A stretch of DNA of 64,000 bases, from the NCBI GenBank assembly GCA_028370155.1, contig CP116670.1, positions 620,001 through 684,000 of the forward strand, in the 5' to 3' direction. The number at the start of each line of letters is the position of its first letter. Position 1 is the stretch's first letter. The notes beneath the pieces are model-generated. The model was not told the origin of the DNA, made no database searches, and was given only the letters and a program-made list of their open reading frames with translations. Source of the DNA: Arthrobacter sp. OVS8. GTDB lineage: Bacteria; Actinomycetota; Actinomycetes; Actinomycetales; Micrococcaceae. Shown here piece by piece: positions 40,256 to 51,703 of the stretch. A program made the position numbers and the translations under genes.

Positions 40256-40650
40256 TTAGCGGACGGCGACGAGGTCGACGACGAAGATCAGGGCCTCGTT
40301 GGGGCCGATCGCTCCGCCCGCGCCACGGGAGCCGTAGGCAAGCTCGGACGGGATTTCCAGCCGACGGCGGCCGCCGACCTTCATGCCCAGCAGGCCCTGG
40401 TCCCAGCCCTGGATGACCTGGCCGACGCCGACCCGGAAGTCGAGGGTGCGCCCCGGCCCCAGGAGGCGTCGAACTCTTCGCCGGTGGACCAGGCCACGCC
40501 GACGTAATGGGTGGAGACGGTGTCGCCGGCCTTGGCTTCGGCGCCGTCGCCCTCGATGAGGTCGGTGATGACCAGCTCGGTGGGCACGTCGCCTTCGGGG
40601 AACTCAATTTCCGGCTTCTGGCGGTCCAGGTTGCGCTGTCCAAATGACAT
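40256..40650 (-). CDS. cytoplasmic FKBP-type peptidyl-prolyl isomerase (frameshifted)
   Basis: This is a single FKBP domain of about 131 residues that speeds prolyl bond isomerisation. It begins MSFGQRNLDRQKPEIEFPEG; typical parts are LVITDLIEGDGAEAKAGDTV, THYVGVAWSTGEEFDASW and, after a one-base shift in a G run near 40452, RVGVGQVIQGWDQGLLGMKV and LAYGSRGAGGAIGPNEALIF. There is no signal peptide, so it is cytoplasmic. It follows the secreted FKBP gene by 42 bases and ends at the terminator at 40099-40146. Confidence 0.92.
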
Positions 40651-40692
40651 GGTTACTCCTTCTAACGTGGCTTGAGTGGTGAGGTGTGGTGG

Positions 40693-41625
40693 TTACTTGA
40701 CGCCGAGGATGTCGACGACGAAGACGAGGTCGCCCTTTGCCTCGCCCTGGCCCTTCGCGCCGTAGGCGAGGTCCTGGGGAATGACCAGGAGCACGCGGGA
40801 GCCGACCGTCTTTCCGGTCAGGCCCTGGGTCCAGCCCTTGATGACGCCGGTGAGCGGGAACGAGGTCTTCTCGCCGCGGTCAAAGCTGGAGTCGAAGACC
40901 TTGCCGCTGGACAGTGCCACGCCGACGTAGTTCACGGTGAGGGTGTCGGTCGCCTTGACCTCCGGGCCGGTGCCCTTGATGAGGTCCTGGGAGACCAGGG
41001 CCTTCGGGGCGGCTACGCCCTTGACGGAGATCTCCGGGACGCCCTTGTCGTTTTCCTTGACGGTCGGCAGGCCTGCCGGCGGCGTCACGGTCTCGCCCTC
41101 GGGCTTGTCCAGCACCTTGGGTGCGTCCTTGGCGGAGATGACCTTGACGACGAGGAGCTGCGTGGGCTGCGCCTCGGCGCCCTCTGCCGCGGCCTGGCCG
41201 GGAACGGCCAGCGCCAGGTGGGAGCCGATCTTCGACCCGACGAAGGCGTTGTAGATGACGGGGCTCTCGGTCTTGAGCGCCTCGTTGAGTTCGAGATCCT
41301 GCGGGTCCTCCGGGAACGTGTCCTCCAGGGTGGAGCCGTCCTTGCCGCTCAGGGCGACGATGGAAATCCCGGCGATCTGGTTGGCCTTGACCCGGTCGCC
41401 GTCGCCCTCGGTGACCACCTTGACGGTGGGTTCCTTGACGTCGAGGGGCTTGGTGAATTCAACACCGGGGGCCTTCTTGTCGCCGTTCTCCGTCAGCTTG
41501 AGGGAGTCCAGCTTGGCGGTCTCGCCGGCGGACTGGCTGGTGGGTTCCGGGGCGGCTGGTTCGCCGCCGCCGCAGGCGGTCAGCAGCAGCAGTCCGGGAA
41601 GAAGAATTGCTAGTAGTCGGCGCAC
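40693..41625 (-). CDS. FKBP-type peptidyl-prolyl isomerase lipoprotein
   Basis: The intact 310-residue protein has a lipoprotein signal (RRLLAILLPGLLLLTAC, lipobox LTAC at 15-18) and a Glu/Pro/Ser-rich linker. It then has an N-terminal domain that resembles a degenerate FKBP (residues ~45-170) and a full C-terminal FKBP domain (VNYVGVALSSGKVFDSSFDR, GVIKGWTQGLTGKTVGSRVL, IPQDLAYGAKGQGEAKGDLV). It should help fold exported proteins at the outer face of the membrane. It stands between pafA and the cytoplasmic FKBP gene. Confidence 0.93.
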   Translation of the reverse strand: MRRLLAILLPGLLLLTACGGGEPAAPEPTSQSAGETAKLDSLKLTENGDKKAPGVEFTKPLDVKEPTVKVVTEGDGDRVKANQIAGISIVALSGKDGSTLEDTFPEDPQDLELNEALKTESPVIYNAFVGSKIGSHLALAVPGQAAAEGAEAQPTQLLVVKVISAKDAPKVLDKPEGETVTPPAGLPTVKENDKGVPEISVKGVAAPKALVSQDLIKGTGPEVKATDTLTVNYVGVALSSGKVFDSSFDRGEKTSFPLTGVIKGWTQGLTGKTVGSRVLLVIPQDLAYGAKGQGEAKGDLVFVVDILGVK

Positions 41626-41734
41626 TTAAGAACTTTCGTCGGGGCAGGATGGACGCCTCGCCGGGCATGTGCCAGCGGCAAAGCAAGCGTGGCCGCGAAC
41701 GGCACCCCTCCAGAATAACGCGGAAAGCTGGGTA

Positions 41735-43095
41735 TCAGCCCATAGAGTTCAGCAGGGCTTCCACCCGTTCGTCGACGCTGCGGAACGGATCCTTGCACAA
41801 CAGGGTCTGGTGCGCGCGGTCATTGAGCTTCAAATGCACCCAGTCCACGGTGTAGTCGCGCCCGAGTTCCTGCGCCCGGCGGACGAAGTCGCCGCGGAGC
41901 TTGGCCCGGGTGGTCTGCGGCGGGGCGTCCACCGCGTCCTTGACCGCGGTGTCGTCCACCACGCGGCGCACGGCCCCGCGGGACTGCAGCAGGTAGTACA
42001 GGCCGCGGGTCCGCGAGATGTCGTGGTACGTCAGGTCCAGCTGCGCGATCCGGGGCGCGTCGAGACCAAGGTTGTGCCGGGCGCGGTAGTTGTCCATGAG
42101 CTTCTTCTTGATGGCCCAGTCCACTTCGGTGTCGATCTTGCTCGTGTCGCCGCTTTCGATCGCGTCGAGCGTGCGTTCCCAAAGGTCCAGGATCAGCGGG
42201 ACGTGCGCGTTGTGGGCGCCCTGCTCCGCGACGAAGGCCGTGACCTTGCCCAGGTATTCGCGCTGGATTTCCAGGGCGGTGAGCTGCCGGCCGTTGGCGA
42301 GCCGCACCAGGGCGCGCCCGCTGAGGTCATGGGAGATTTCCCGGATGCTGCGGATGGGATTCTCCATCCGCATGTCGCGCATGATGACCCCGGCCTCGAT
42401 CATCCGCAGGATCAGGTCAACGGTGCCCACCTTGAGCAGCGCCGTGGTCTCGGACATGTTGGAGTCGCCCACGATCACGTGCAGCCGCCGGTAGAACTCG
42501 GCGTCGGCGTGCGGCTCGTCGCGTGTGTTGATGATCGGACGGGACCTCGTCGTGGCGGAGGAGACGCCTTCCCAGATGTGGTCGGCGCGCTGGGAGAACG
42601 CGAACGTGGCTCCGTGGGGGTCTTGAGGATCTTGCCCGCGCCCGCGATCAGCTGCCGGGTCACGAGGAACGGGATCAGGATCTCGGCAAGCCGGGAGAAT
42701 TCCCGCGCCGCGGGATGAGGTAGTTCTCATGGCTGCCGTAGGAGTTCCCGGCGGAGTCGGTGTTGTTCTTGAACAGGTAGACGGTGCCGTTGAAGCCCTC
42801 CGCCGCGAGCCGTTCCTGCGCTTCGTCGACGAGGTCGTCCAGGATCAGCTCCCGGCCCGGTCGTGCGCGATCAGCTGGGCGAGGTCGTCACACTCCGCGG
42901 TGGCGTATTCCGGGTGGGAGCCGACGTCGAGGTACAGCCTGGACCCGTTGGTCAGGAACACGTTGGAGGACCTCCCCAGCTCACCACCTTGCGGAACAGG
43001 TAGCGGGCCACCTCTTCGGGGGCCAGTGGTCGGGACTCCGGGCTTGAATAGGAAATCCCGAACTCGGTCTCGATGCCGAAAATGCGCTTGTCCAT
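41735..43095 (-). CDS. pafA: Pup-protein ligase PafA (frameshifted)
   Basis: PafA uses ATP to link the C-terminal glutamate of Pup to lysines of target proteins. It begins [20 protein letters not shown], with the catalytic-base region typical of the Dop/PafA fold. [39 protein letters not shown] and [20 protein letters not shown] are highly conserved, and the C-terminal small domain follows. Corrected length is about 453 residues. Shifts lie near 42970, 42860, 42705 and 42620. The start ATG 43095 is one base from the end of prcA. Dop, encoded 2 kb upstream in the same operon, shares the fold and reverses the reaction. Confidence 0.95.
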
Positions 43096-43096
43096 C

Positions 43097-43804
43097 TCAG
43101 TTCTCCTCAGCCAGCAATGCCGTGATGTCTGCGTCCTCAAGCCTGCGGAAGGCGCGGCGGGTGCCGCGGCTGCTTTCCGAGCCGCGGTCCAGGACGGCCA
43201 CCTCCACGGCCGATGCCGGCAGCGTGGTGGTTTCCTTGTCCGCGACGAGACCGGCCAGGGCCAGCCTGATGGCGCCGGCGAAGTCGAGTTCGCCCTGCCA
43301 GCCGGCTGCGACGGCCTCGGAGACCTTGTCCGCCTGGCCGCCCATCACAATGAAGCCGTTCTCGTCGGCAATCGACCCGTCGAAGGTCAGCCGGTAGAGG
43401 TGGTCCTCTTCCGGGGAGGACCCCACCTCGGCCACGGCCAGTTCCACTTCGAAGGGCTTCTGTTCGGCCGTGAACACCGCCCCCAGGCTTTGCGCGTAGA
43501 CGCTGGCGAGGCCCCTGGCCGTGACGTCCTCCCGGTCGTAGGAGTAGCCGCGCACGTCGGCGTAGCGCACCCCGGCCTGGCGGAGGCTCTCGAATTCGTT
43601 GTACTTGCCCACGGCGGCGAACGCGATCTTGTCGTAGATCTCGCCGATTTTATGCAGCGAGGGTGACGGGTTCTCGGCCACGAGGGCGATCCCGTCGCGG
43701 CAGCTGATGACCACCACGGAGCGCCCGCGCGCGATGCCTTTCCGCGCGAAATCCGCGCGGTCCTTCATCAGTTGTTCGGGCGATACGTAGAACTGCTGGG
43801 TCAT
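43097..43804 (-). CDS. prcA: proteasome subunit alpha
   Basis: PrcA builds the outer, gating rings of the 20S proteasome and docks Mpa. The 235-residue protein starts [20 protein letters not shown], the actinobacterial alpha N-terminus including the gate helix, and has the fold marker [20 protein letters not shown]. No catalytic threonine is present, as expected. The frame is intact. It starts one base after the prcB stop, so the two are translationally coupled. Confidence 0.97.
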   Translation of the reverse strand: MTQQFYVSPEQLMKDRADFARKGIARGRSVVVISCRDGIALVAENPSPSLHKIGEIYDKIAFAAVGKYNEFESLRQAGVRYADVRGYSYDREDVTARGLASVYAQSLGAVFTAEQKPFEVELAVAEVGSSPEEDHLYRLTFDGSIADENGFIVMGGQADKVSEAVAAGWQGELDFAGAIRLALAGLVADKETTTLPASAVEVAVLDRGSESSRGTRRAFRRLEDADITALLAEEN

Positions 43805-43805
43805 C

Positions 43806-44636
43806 TCAGGCCTCCCGCTGGGCCAGGGCCCTGGACTCTATGATGGTGCCGGCCAGTGCCGCGAGCTCGCGCTCCGGAACCCGGAAGGCACCGCTTCGGT
43901 TGACGATGTAAACCACCGGCCACAGCTGCCGGATCGGGTCGGGACCGCCCGTGGCGGAGTCGTCGTCGGCGGCGTCGTAGAGCGCTTCGACGGCGACGGC
44001 GACGGCGTCCTGCTCGGAGAGGTTGGGCCGCCAGAGTTTCTTGAGCGCGCCGCGGGCGAACATGGAGCCCGACCCGACGGTGTGGTGCTCCTGTTCCTCG
44101 TACCGGCCGCCGGTCACGTCGTAGGAGAAGAGCCGTCCGACGCCGGCGGGACGGTCGAAGCCTGCGAACAGCGGGACCACCGCGAGGCCCTGCATCGCCA
44201 TCGGCAGGTTGCTGCGGATCATGGCGCCGAGCCGGTTGGCTTTGCCGTCAAGGCTCAGGAGCGTCCCTTCGATCTTCTCGTAGTGTTCGAGTTCGACCTG
44301 GAACAGCCGGGTGATGTCCAGCGCGATGCCCGCCGTTCCGGCGATGCCGAGCACTGAATACTGGTCCGCCGGGAAGACTTTCTCGATATGCCGGCTGGCG
44401 ATGATGTTGCCCATGGTGGCGCGCCGGTCCCCCGCCATCAGGACCCCGCCGGCGTAGCTCAGGGCGACGATCGTTGTCCCGTGCGGCGCCTGCAGGGGCT
44501 GTGCTGCGCCCGCTGCCGGGGCGGCCGCCGGAAGCTGCCGGCCGAACGGCAGCAGGTCGGGGCGCTGGCGTTGCAGATGTTCTGTGAAGGAGGACGTGGC
44601 GTTGGCTGCTACCTGGTTGGCTGTGGTTTCCTGCAC
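43806..44636 (-). CDS. prcB: proteasome subunit beta precursor
   Basis: PrcB is the proteolytic subunit. The 276-residue precursor has a propeptide of 53 residues and is cleaved at HG|TT, leaving Thr54 as the N-terminal nucleophile ([20 protein letters not shown]). Lys in GDRRATMG position is replaced by the usual Arg-rich stretch of this family, and the [14 protein letters not shown] segment is conserved. The frame is intact from GTG 44636. It follows pup by 89 bases. Confidence 0.97.
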   Translation of the reverse strand: MQETTANQVAANATSSFTEHLQRQRPDLLPFGRQLPAAAPAAGAAQPLQAPHGTTIVALSYAGGVLMAGDRRATMGNIIASRHIEKVFPADQYSVLGIAGTAGIALDITRLFQVELEHYEKIEGTLLSLDGKANRLGAMIRSNLPMAMQGLAVVPLFAGFDRPAGVGRLFSYDVTGGRYEEQEHHTVGSGSMFARGALKKLWRPNLSEQDAVAVAVEALYDAADDDSATGGPDPIRQLWPVVYIVNRSGAFRVPERELAALAGTIIESRALAQREA

Positions 44637-44725
44637 TGGTGCACTCCCTCAACGTAGTGAATCAACGACTTCCGGCCCTCAGCCCTGTCCCGGCGCAACC
44701 CGCAGGCCGCCGTGCCCGGGCCGTT

Positions 44726-44929
44726 CTACTGGCCGCCCTTTTGAACGAACGCGCGGACGAATTCTTCGGCGTTGGACTCCAGCACTCCGTCGATCTCATC
44801 GAGGAGATCGTCGACGCCCTGGGTGGCGGCCGACGCCTGTCCCTCCGCGGGAGCCGGCGGGGCGGCGGGGACGTCTTCTTCGACCTCGGTGTCCCGCGAC
44901 TTCGGCTGCTGCTGCTCCTGGCCTGCCAT
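44726..44929 (-). CDS. pup: prokaryotic ubiquitin-like protein Pup
   Basis: Pup is the 67-residue disordered tag that is attached to proteins bound for the proteasome. It starts MAGQEQQQPKSRDTEVEEDV and ends FVQKGGQ; the final Gln must be deamidated by Dop to Glu before ligation. The helical Mpa-binding part is GVDDLLDEIDGVLESNAEEF. The frame is open further up to 44980, but ATG 44929 has AAGGAG nine bases upstream and fits all known Pups. It lies between dop and prcB. Confidence 0.97.
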   Translation of the reverse strand: MAGQEQQQPKSRDTEVEEDVPAAPPAPAEGQASAATQGVDDLLDEIDGVLESNAEEFVRAFVQKGGQ

Positions 44930-45016
44930 TGTATTCTCCTTCTGTCCGTCCCTCGTGGCGAGGGACTTCCTGTAAGCCATATTGCCACGCCAGGGGCTCT
45001 GCGGGGCGCTTTGTTC

Positions 45017-46688
45017 CTAGGAACCGGGTGGGAGTCCCAACAGCTCGGAGAGGAACGGTCCGGCCTCCCGGTGGCGGGCGAAGAGCCCGCCGGTGAGGGC
45101 CTCGGTTCCGCGCAGCGGCTCCCGGGTGGGGACCCTTTGCAGCCTGCCGCGGCCGGGCACATCGAAGATCACGGAGTCCCAGCTGGCGCCGACCACGTCT
45201 GCTCCGAAACGGCTGATGCAGCGGCCGCGGAAGAACGCCCGGGTGTCCGACGGCGGTTCGGTGACCGCCCGCTGGATCCTGGCGTCGTCGACGAGCCGCT
45301 GCATGCGGTCCCGTGCCAGCATGCGGTAGTAGAGCCCCTTTTCGGGCCTGATGTCCGCCCACTGCAGGTCCACGAGGCCCAGCCGTGCGTGGCCCCAGTC
45401 CAGCCCGTCGCGGTCCCGGTAGCCCTCCAGCAGGGAGAGTTTTGCGAGCCACTCCACGGAGGACGCGGCGGCCGCGCGGTCGCTGCCCAGTTCCGTCAGC
45501 GTCGCTGACCAGCGTTCCAGCACCTGGTGGGTGTGCCCGTCCCCGTCCACCGCGTCCGCGACACCGGTGTCCTGCGCATGCTTCGCGGCCGCTTCGTAAT
45601 AGATCCACTGCAGGTCCAGGGCGGTGATCCGCCGCCCGTCGAGCAGCCGCAGGGTGGCCGTCAGCGAGGTGTCATGGCTGACGGCCTGCAGCGCGGCGAC
45701 CGGCTCGTGGACTTCAAGCTTGGGGGCCAGGCCCGCCTCGATCAGGCTCAGCACCATCGCGGTGGCACCGAATTTGAGGTAGTTGGAGGCCTGGCTGAGA
45801 TTGGCGTCGCCGATGATGACGTGCAGCCGACGGTACTTGTCCGCCGTCGCGTGGGGTTCGTCGCGGGTGTTGATGATGGGGCGGCGGATGGTGGTCTCGA
45901 GGCCGACTTCGGTCTCAAAAAGTCGGCCCGCTGGCTGATCTGGTACCCGGGGCGTGACCCGTCCTGTTTCATGCCGACCCGGCCCGCCCCGCAGATAATC
46001 TGCCGGGTGACGAAGAACGGTGTCAGCCCGCGGACGATGTCCCCGAACGGGACGTTCCGCGGCATCAGGTAGTTCTCGTGGGAGCCGTAGGAGACCGACT
46101 TGTTGTCGGTGTTGTTCTTGTAAAGATTGATGGGGGCAGTTCAGGATCGGCCGCCAGCCGGCGCACCGCGGCCAGGGCCACGAGGTCGCCGGCTGCATCC
46201 CAGGCGACGGCGTCGAGCGGGCTGGTCACTTCCGGGCTGGAGTACTCGGGGTGGGCATGGTCGACGTACAGCCGGGCGCCGTTGCCGAGGACCATGTTCA
46301 TCAGCAGGGTCCCGGATTCGTCCTCGCCATCGGCCTCAAGTTCCTGCCGCCCGTAGGCGAGGGCGACAGCCTCGGCGTCGAGCACGGGAGGCTGGTCCGT
46401 CAGCTGGTCCGGTTCGGCCTGGCTGCGCTCCAGCGTCCAGCCGCGGGCGTCGTGCAGCGGCTCCTCGTCGGTGTAGTCCCAGCGGGTTTCGGCTCCGCCG
46501 GCCGCGCGCTGCCTCGTCACCTGGGCGTAGGCCTGGATCACCCGGGCGGACATCATCGTGGCGTTGGCACCGGGCGCGGAGGGTGCATGAATTCCGTATT
46601 CCGTCTCCGAGCCCATGACCCGCATGGCGCCGCCGACCGGCAGCCCGCCGGACACGCCGGCCGGCTTGCCGGGCACACCAGCCGTCAC
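45017..46688 (-). CDS. dop: Pup deamidase/depupylase Dop (frameshifted)
   Basis: Dop deamidates Pup and removes it from substrates. [20 protein letters not shown] carries the catalytic-region ETEYGI; the Dop loop region is rich in Ala and Gly (residues ~40-85). [40 protein letters not shown] and [20 protein letters not shown] are strongly conserved. Corrected length is about 556 residues, with shifts near 46135 and 45918. The GTG start at 46688 overlaps the Mpa stop (GTGA), which supports the longer N-terminus; ATG 46625 is an alternative. Confidence 0.95.
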
Positions 46689-48469
46689 AGGTACTGGCCC
46701 GTGTTCGGCATCGTTTCGATGGACTTGCCGGGCTCCTGCCCGGCCTTGCCCTGCACGATGGTGCGGATGTAGGTGATGCGTTCGCCCTTCTTGCCCGAGA
46801 TCCGTGCCCAGTCGTCCGGGTTGGTGGTGTTGGGCATGTCCTCGTGTTCGCGGAACTCGTCGACGACGGCGCGCAGCAGGTGGTCGATCCGGATGCCCTT
46901 CTGGCCCACGGTCAGCAGGTCCTTGATGGCGTATTTCTTGGCCCGGTCCACAACGTTCTGCACCACGGCGCCGGAGTTGAAGTCCTTGAAGTAGAGCATT
47001 TCGGTGTCGCCGTTGGCGTAGGTGACCTCAAGGTATTCGTTGGACTTGTCGGTGGAGTACATGGCCTCAACGGTGCGCTGGACCATCGCATCCACCGTGG
47101 CCTGGACATCGCCCTGGTGCTCGGCGAGGTCGGACTCGTGGAAGGGCAGGTCAGCGGTGATGTACTTGTTGAAGATGTCCGCGGCGGCTTCCGCGTCGGG
47201 GCGGTGGATCTTGACCTTGACGTCCAGCCGGCCCGGCCTGAGGATCGCCGGGTCGATCATGTCTTCGCGGTTGGACGCGCCGATGACGATCACGTTGTCG
47301 AGCCGCTCAACGCCGTCGATCTCGCTGAGGAGCTGCGGGACGATGGTCGTTTCGACGTCGGAGGAGATGCCGGTGCCGCGGGTGCGGAACAGCGAGTCCA
47401 TTTCGTCGAAGAACACCACCACGGGGCTGCCCTCGGAGGCCTTCTCCCGGGCACGGGCAAAGATCAGCCGGATGTGGCGTTCGGTCTCGCCGACATACTT
47501 GTCCAGCAGTTCCGGGCCCTTGATGTTCAGGAAGTAGCTCTTCATGTCCGTCTTGCCGGTGCGTTCGGCGGCCCGGGCGGCGAGGGAGTTGGCGACGGCC
47601 TTGGCGATGAGCGTTTTGCCGCAGCCCGGCGGGCCGTAGAGCAGGATGCCCTTGGGCGCCTTGAGGCCGTGTTCGCGGTACAGGTCCGGGTGCAGGAACG
47701 GCAGTTCCACGGCGTCGCGGATCTGTTCGATCTGCGGTCCCAGCCCGCCGATGTCCTGGTACGTGATGTCGGGCACTTCTTCGAGGACGAGGTTTTCCAC
47801 CTCGGAGCGCGGGATCTTTTCGAGGGCATAGCCGGTGCGGGAATCAATCGAGAGGGCGTCGCCGACCCTGAGCTTCTGCGCGAGCAGGGCGCCGGAGAGC
47901 CGGACGACCCGTTCCTCGTCCGCGCGGCCCACCACCAGTGCACGGTCCGCGCCCAGCATTTCCTTCAGCGTGACCAGGTCCCCGGCCCGTTCGTAGCCCA
48001 GCCCGGCCACCACCAGCAGCGCTTCGTTGAGGAGGACTTCCTGGCCGACAGCCAGCTGGTTCATGTTGACCAGCGGGCTGATTCCGACGCGCATCTTGCG
48101 GCCGGCGTTGAAGATGTCCACCGATTCCTCGGTGGCGGCCTGCCCGCCGTTGCCGGCGGACGGATGGCGTTTCGGGTTCAGCTGCAGTACCGTGCCGAAG
48201 CTGTACGGCGGCTGGCCCTCCTGGTCGAGGGCGTTCTTCAGCCGGAGGATTTCCTGCTTGGCGGCCTCCAGCATGGTGACCAGCTTGGAGTTGTTCTGCG
48301 TGGCGGCGGCGAGCTGGCGGTCAATATGGCGGAGTTTGTCCCGGAGGATATTCACCTGCCGCTCGGCCACGGACAGTTCACCGGCGCCCTGGCGGTCGCC
48401 CTCGGCCTGTGCCTGTCCCGCCGCGTCCTCTGCCGGTGTCCGGCCCGGATCGGTATTCGGAGTCTCCAT
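46685..48469 (-). CDS. mpa: proteasomal ATPase Mpa/ARC
   Basis: Mpa (ARC) is the hexameric AAA+ unfoldase that recognises Pup and feeds substrates into the 20S proteasome. The 594-residue protein is intact. A coiled coil (residues ~35-80, [20 protein letters not shown]) binds Pup, two OB domains follow, and the AAA domain has GPPGCGKT (Walker A), [11 protein letters not shown] (Walker B) and [14 protein letters not shown]. The C-terminus ends GQYL, the QYL motif that inserts into pockets of the alpha ring. It follows trmI by 82 bases and overlaps dop by four bases. Confidence 0.97.
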   Translation of the reverse strand: METPNTDPGRTPAEDAAGQAQAEGDRQGAGELSVAERQVNILRDKLRHIDRQLAAATQNNSKLVTMLEAAKQEILRLKNALDQEGQPPYSFGTVLQLNPKRHPSAGNGGQAATEESVDIFNAGRKMRVGISPLVNMNQLAVGQEVLLNEALLVVAGLGYERAGDLVTLKEMLGADRALVVGRADEERVVRLSGALLAQKLRVGDALSIDSRTGYALEKIPRSEVENLVLEEVPDITYQDIGGLGPQIEQIRDAVELPFLHPDLYREHGLKAPKGILLYGPPGCGKTLIAKAVANSLAARAAERTGKTDMKSYFLNIKGPELLDKYVGETERHIRLIFARAREKASEGSPVVVFFDEMDSLFRTRGTGISSDVETTIVPQLLSEIDGVERLDNVIVIGASNREDMIDPAILRPGRLDVKVKIHRPDAEAAADIFNKYITADLPFHESDLAEHQGDVQATVDAMVQRTVEAMYSTDKSNEYLEVTYANGDTEMLYFKDFNSGAVVQNVVDRAKKYAIKDLLTVGQKGIRIDHLLRAVVDEFREHEDMPNTTNPDDWARISGKKGERITYIRTIVQGKAGQEPGKSIETMPNTGQYL

Positions 48470-48551
48470 CGTGCATCAGCCCCTTCCTACGCTTCTATTA
48501 AGACATTAGCCCCAAGAAGCCGGGTGCCGCTGAAGACTTCCGAAATGCGGA

Positions 48552-49648
48552 CTACTTCGTAATATCCGGATCGTCCTTGACGTTGGTCCCGGCAATGGCG
48601 TCCCGGGCGGCCCGGCGCAGCTTCTTGTCCGACACGGCGCGCTCCCCACGGCCCCCGGCGTCCAGGCATTGACGTCCTCTTCGTTGAAGTCGGTCTTGGA
48701 CGGGCGGCGCTTGACCGAGATGCCGGTGACGCCGTCGGCCAGCCGCCGGGTGACCAGCAGGAAGCCGGTGTGCGCGACCATCCGGTGGTCCGGGCGCACG
48801 GCCAGGCCCTCGAGGTGCCAGCCGCGGACCATTGATTCCCAGGCGTCGGGTTCGGTGAAGCGGCCGTCGGCGCGGATGGCCTCCGCGGTCCGGGACAGCT
48901 GGGTCACGGTGGCGACGTAGTTGATCCACACGCCGCCCGGGGCCAGCACGGTGGCGACAGCGTCGAGGCACTCCCACGGTGCCAGCATGTCCAGGACCAC
49001 CCGGTCCACGGAGCCGGGCTCTTCGGTGCGGACCACTTCCTCCTGGAAGTCGCCGAGGGAGATCTGCCAGGCCGGGTGCGGGCCGCCGAAGATCGTTTCG
49101 ACGTTGCCGCGGGCGATGTCGGCAAATTCCTCCCGCCGCTCGAACGAGTGCAGGTAGCCGTTGTCCCCGACCGCGCGGAGCAGCGAGATGGACAGTGCGC
49201 CGGAGCCGACGCCTGCTTCCACGACGCGTGCGCCGGGGAAGATGTCCGCCATGGTGACGATCTGGCCGGCGTCCTTGGGGTAGACGACGGCTGCGCCGCG
49301 GGGCATCGAGAGGACGAAGTCCGACAGCAGGGGCCGCAGCGTCTGGTACTGCTGACCGACGTTGTTGACCACCACGGAGCCGTCCGGCTTGCCGATGATC
49401 TCGTCGTGGTTCAGGAAGCCGCGGTGCGTGTGGAAGGCCCCGCCGGCCTCGAGGCTGATCGTGTTCATGCGGCCGCGCTCGTCGGTAAGCTGCACACGCT
49501 CGCCTTCCCGGAACGGTCCGCGGCGGCGCGCCGCGCCGACCGGGGCGGCGGCATTCGCGGTGCCGGCCGCCGGGGCGGTGGTGGTTGCTGCGCTGCCGGC
49601 TGTACCGGCGTCGTCCGGGCTGATGCCGGCGGCGGTGTCGCTGCTCAT
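48552..49648 (-). CDS. trmI: tRNA (adenine-58-N1)-methyltransferase TrmI (frameshifted end)
   Basis: TrmI methylates adenosine 58 in the T-loop of tRNAs. After an Ala/Thr-rich N-terminus come FREGERVQLTDERGRMNTIS, GGAFHTHRGFLNHDEIIG and the SAM motif ARVVEAGVGSGALSISLLRA, then VLDMLAPWECLDAVATVLAP, all typical of the actinobacterial enzyme. Start ATG 49648. A missing base in the C run at 48644-48647 shifts the tail; the true end is AVSDKKLRRAARDAIAGTNV and so on to 48552, about 365 residues. The gene is directly upstream of mpa, as in mycobacteria. Confidence 0.93.
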
Positions 49649-49769
49649 GAAAATGTTCCTCAATCCTGTGAAGCTGTGTGGCCGCGGATAGTGCCGGCGG
49701 TCCTGCGGCTCGTGCCCGGCGGTTCGTGTCCGGGGCTCGAGCCCGGAAATACACGACCGGCAGGTAACT

Positions 49770-50964
49770 CTACCGGCTTTGGCCGTCAGTCCGCTTGCCG
49801 GCGCCGGGACCCTTGCCCGTCAGGGCGCCCAGAACTGCGGATTGCCGGAGCAATCCGGTGACGGTTCCGTCGCGGTCGACGACGGCGTACTCCAGGCCCT
49901 CAAGTTGGGCCAGGTACTGGATCAGCTCCTGTCCACTGGACCACTCAGGCACGTAAGCGCCCGCGCCGAGGGCGTAGGACACGGCGGTCAGGGGCGTGGC
50001 GGCGGTGGCTGCCGCGGGAACGGTGGCGACCGCGCCGGCGTCGACCACGGCGGCCGGCCGCCCGTCCGGGCGGTACAGCACGACGGCGGGGTCGCCCCGG
50101 TGGCAGGGACCGGCGCAAGGGCCAGCATGTCGGCCACGGTGGCCGACTCCGGCAGGCCCACCGCGGGTTCGGCGAGGGCACCGGCCTCCACGAGCGGCAG
50201 CCGGGCTTGCCGGATCGAGGCGCTGGCCCCCATCCACAGGAAGCCGCAGACGAGCATCGTGATGAGCACGAGTGACGTGTCCGGCTCACGGCCGCTGAGC
50301 AGGGGCAGGACAACAAACCAGCCGACGAGCCCGATCACGATGATCCGGCCGCCCCAGCCCGCTGCCACGGTGCCCTTCTCCTGGCTGCCGGTCAGTTTCC
50401 AGACGGCGGACTCCACCAGGCGTCCGCCGTCCAGCGGGAGTCCGGGAAGCACGTTGAAGAGGCCGATCAGCAGGTTGGCCCAGACGAAGATGTTCGTCAA
50501 GATGCCGGCGACGCCGGTCAGCCCGCCCCGGTCAGCAGGAGCCAGCCTGCGCCGGCGAGGACGAAGTTCGCCGCCGGACCCGCCATCGCGACCAGGACGG
50601 AGCGGCCGGGAGAGGCAGTGAAGCTCTGGAACTCGGTGTGGCCGCCCCAGAGGTTGAGGACAATCTTCTCCGTGGGCCAGTGGAACAGCTTGGCGGTCAG
50701 CGCATGCGCGAGTTCGTGGGCCAGCACGGAAATAAGGAGCAGCAGCGCGTAGGCGAAGGCGACGAAGAAGGCGGTGCCGCCGAGGCGGGGATAGTCGCTC
50801 TGCAGGACCGGCCCGAACGCGATCACGGTGAACGCCGCAATGATGAACCACGAGTAGGCCAGGATCACCGGAATGCCGGCGATGCGGCCTAGCGGGATTC
50901 CCTCTCTCCGGCTCTGCTTCTGGGGGTCCTGACCGCTGCGGCCTCGGGTGTCGGTGTCAGTCAT
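49770..50964 (-). CDS. site-2 protease-like M50 metalloprotease with CBS domains (frameshifted)
   Basis: This is an integral membrane zinc protease of the Rip3/SpoIVFB-like group. HEXXH is in SVLAHELAHALTAKLF near residue 84, and the third ligand motif is NVLPGLPLDGGRLVES. About six membrane helices are seen. The C-terminal 150 residues form a CBS-domain pair (ESATVADMLALAPV and YAVVDRDGTVTGLLRQSAVL) that may sense adenine nucleotides. Corrected length is about 397 residues, with shifts near 50525 and 50090. ATG 50964 overlaps the end of the HAD gene by eight bases. The substrate is unknown; this family cleaves membrane anti-sigma factors and similar proteins. Confidence 0.9.
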
Positions 50965-51703
50965 GGACGGGTTCCTGCCCGGCGCGGGCCAGGCCGAAGG
51001 TCGCGTCCGGGAACTCGTGGCGCAGGGCGACGAGCTCTTCGAGGTCGGCCACCGTCCGCCCTTCCAGGGTGTCCCACATGGCGCGGCGCGGGTCGTGCGG
51101 CAGGGGCACGATGTGCGGAATGGCGACGGTCAGCACGCCGGAGGCGACGGCGGCGGCTACTCCCGGTGCGGAGTCCTCCAGCGCGATGCAGTGGTGGAGC
51201 CCGAGTTCCGGGTCCTGCTCCTGCAGCAGTTCCACCGCCGTCAGGTAGGCCTCGGGATGCGGCTTGCCCTGGGTGACGGTGTCGCCGGTGACCAGGAAAT
51301 CGAAGTAGGGCTTGGGCAGGCTGGCGACGATTTCCCGCGCCAGCGGCGCCTCGGACATGGTCACGAGGACACAGCGGATACCCGCTGTGTGGAGTTCCTC
51401 CAGCAGTTCACGGGCGCCGGGCCGCCACGGCACGGACGTGCGCACCTGGCTGATGACGTGGGCGGTCAGGATGTCGATGATCTCGCGGCGCTCGAGCCCG
51501 ACGCCGGCTTCCTGCAGGATGCCCGCGGAGAAGACGAGGGACTGGCCCACCAGCTGCATGGCCTTCTCATGGGACCACTGCCCGCCGTGCGCGGTGACCA
51601 GGGCGTGCTCGGCCTCAATCCAGTACGGCTCCGTGTCGACGATGGTGCCATCCATGTCCCAGAGAGCGGCTTTGAGGAGGGGCTGGGCAGCTGAGGATTG
51701 CAT
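50957..51703 (-). CDS. HAD-superfamily phosphatase (subfamily IA)
   Basis: The intact 248-residue protein has the nucleophile motif WDMDGTIVDTEP (Asp16), motif II VLVTMSEAPL, the Lys in TQGKPHPEAY and the acidic motif IV ALEDSAPGVAAAVASG. An alpha-helical cap lies between motifs I and II. Relatives act on sugar phosphates or nucleotides; the substrate cannot be told. It is first in the series HAD, M50 protease, trmI, mpa, dop and may share their transcript. It is divergent from the PAC2 gene. Confidence 0.9.
   Translation of the reverse strand: MQSSAAQPLLKAALWDMDGTIVDTEPYWIEAEHALVTAHGGQWSHEKAMQLVGQSLVFSAGILQEAGVGLERREIIDILTAHVISQVRTSVPWRPGARELLEELHTAGIRCVLVTMSEAPLAREIVASLPKPYFDFLVTGDTVTQGKPHPEAYLTAVELLQEQDPELGLHHCIALEDSAPGVAAAVASGVLTVAIPHIVPLPHDPRRAMWDTLEGRTVADLEELVALRHEFPDATFGLARAGQEPVHD

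Noticed and set aside
46844..48562. 572-codon open frame on the plus strand opposite mpa
   Set aside because: It mirrors the intact mpa gene. The translation (many Val, Asp, Gly and His, no domain) is the usual antisense shadow in high-GC DNA.
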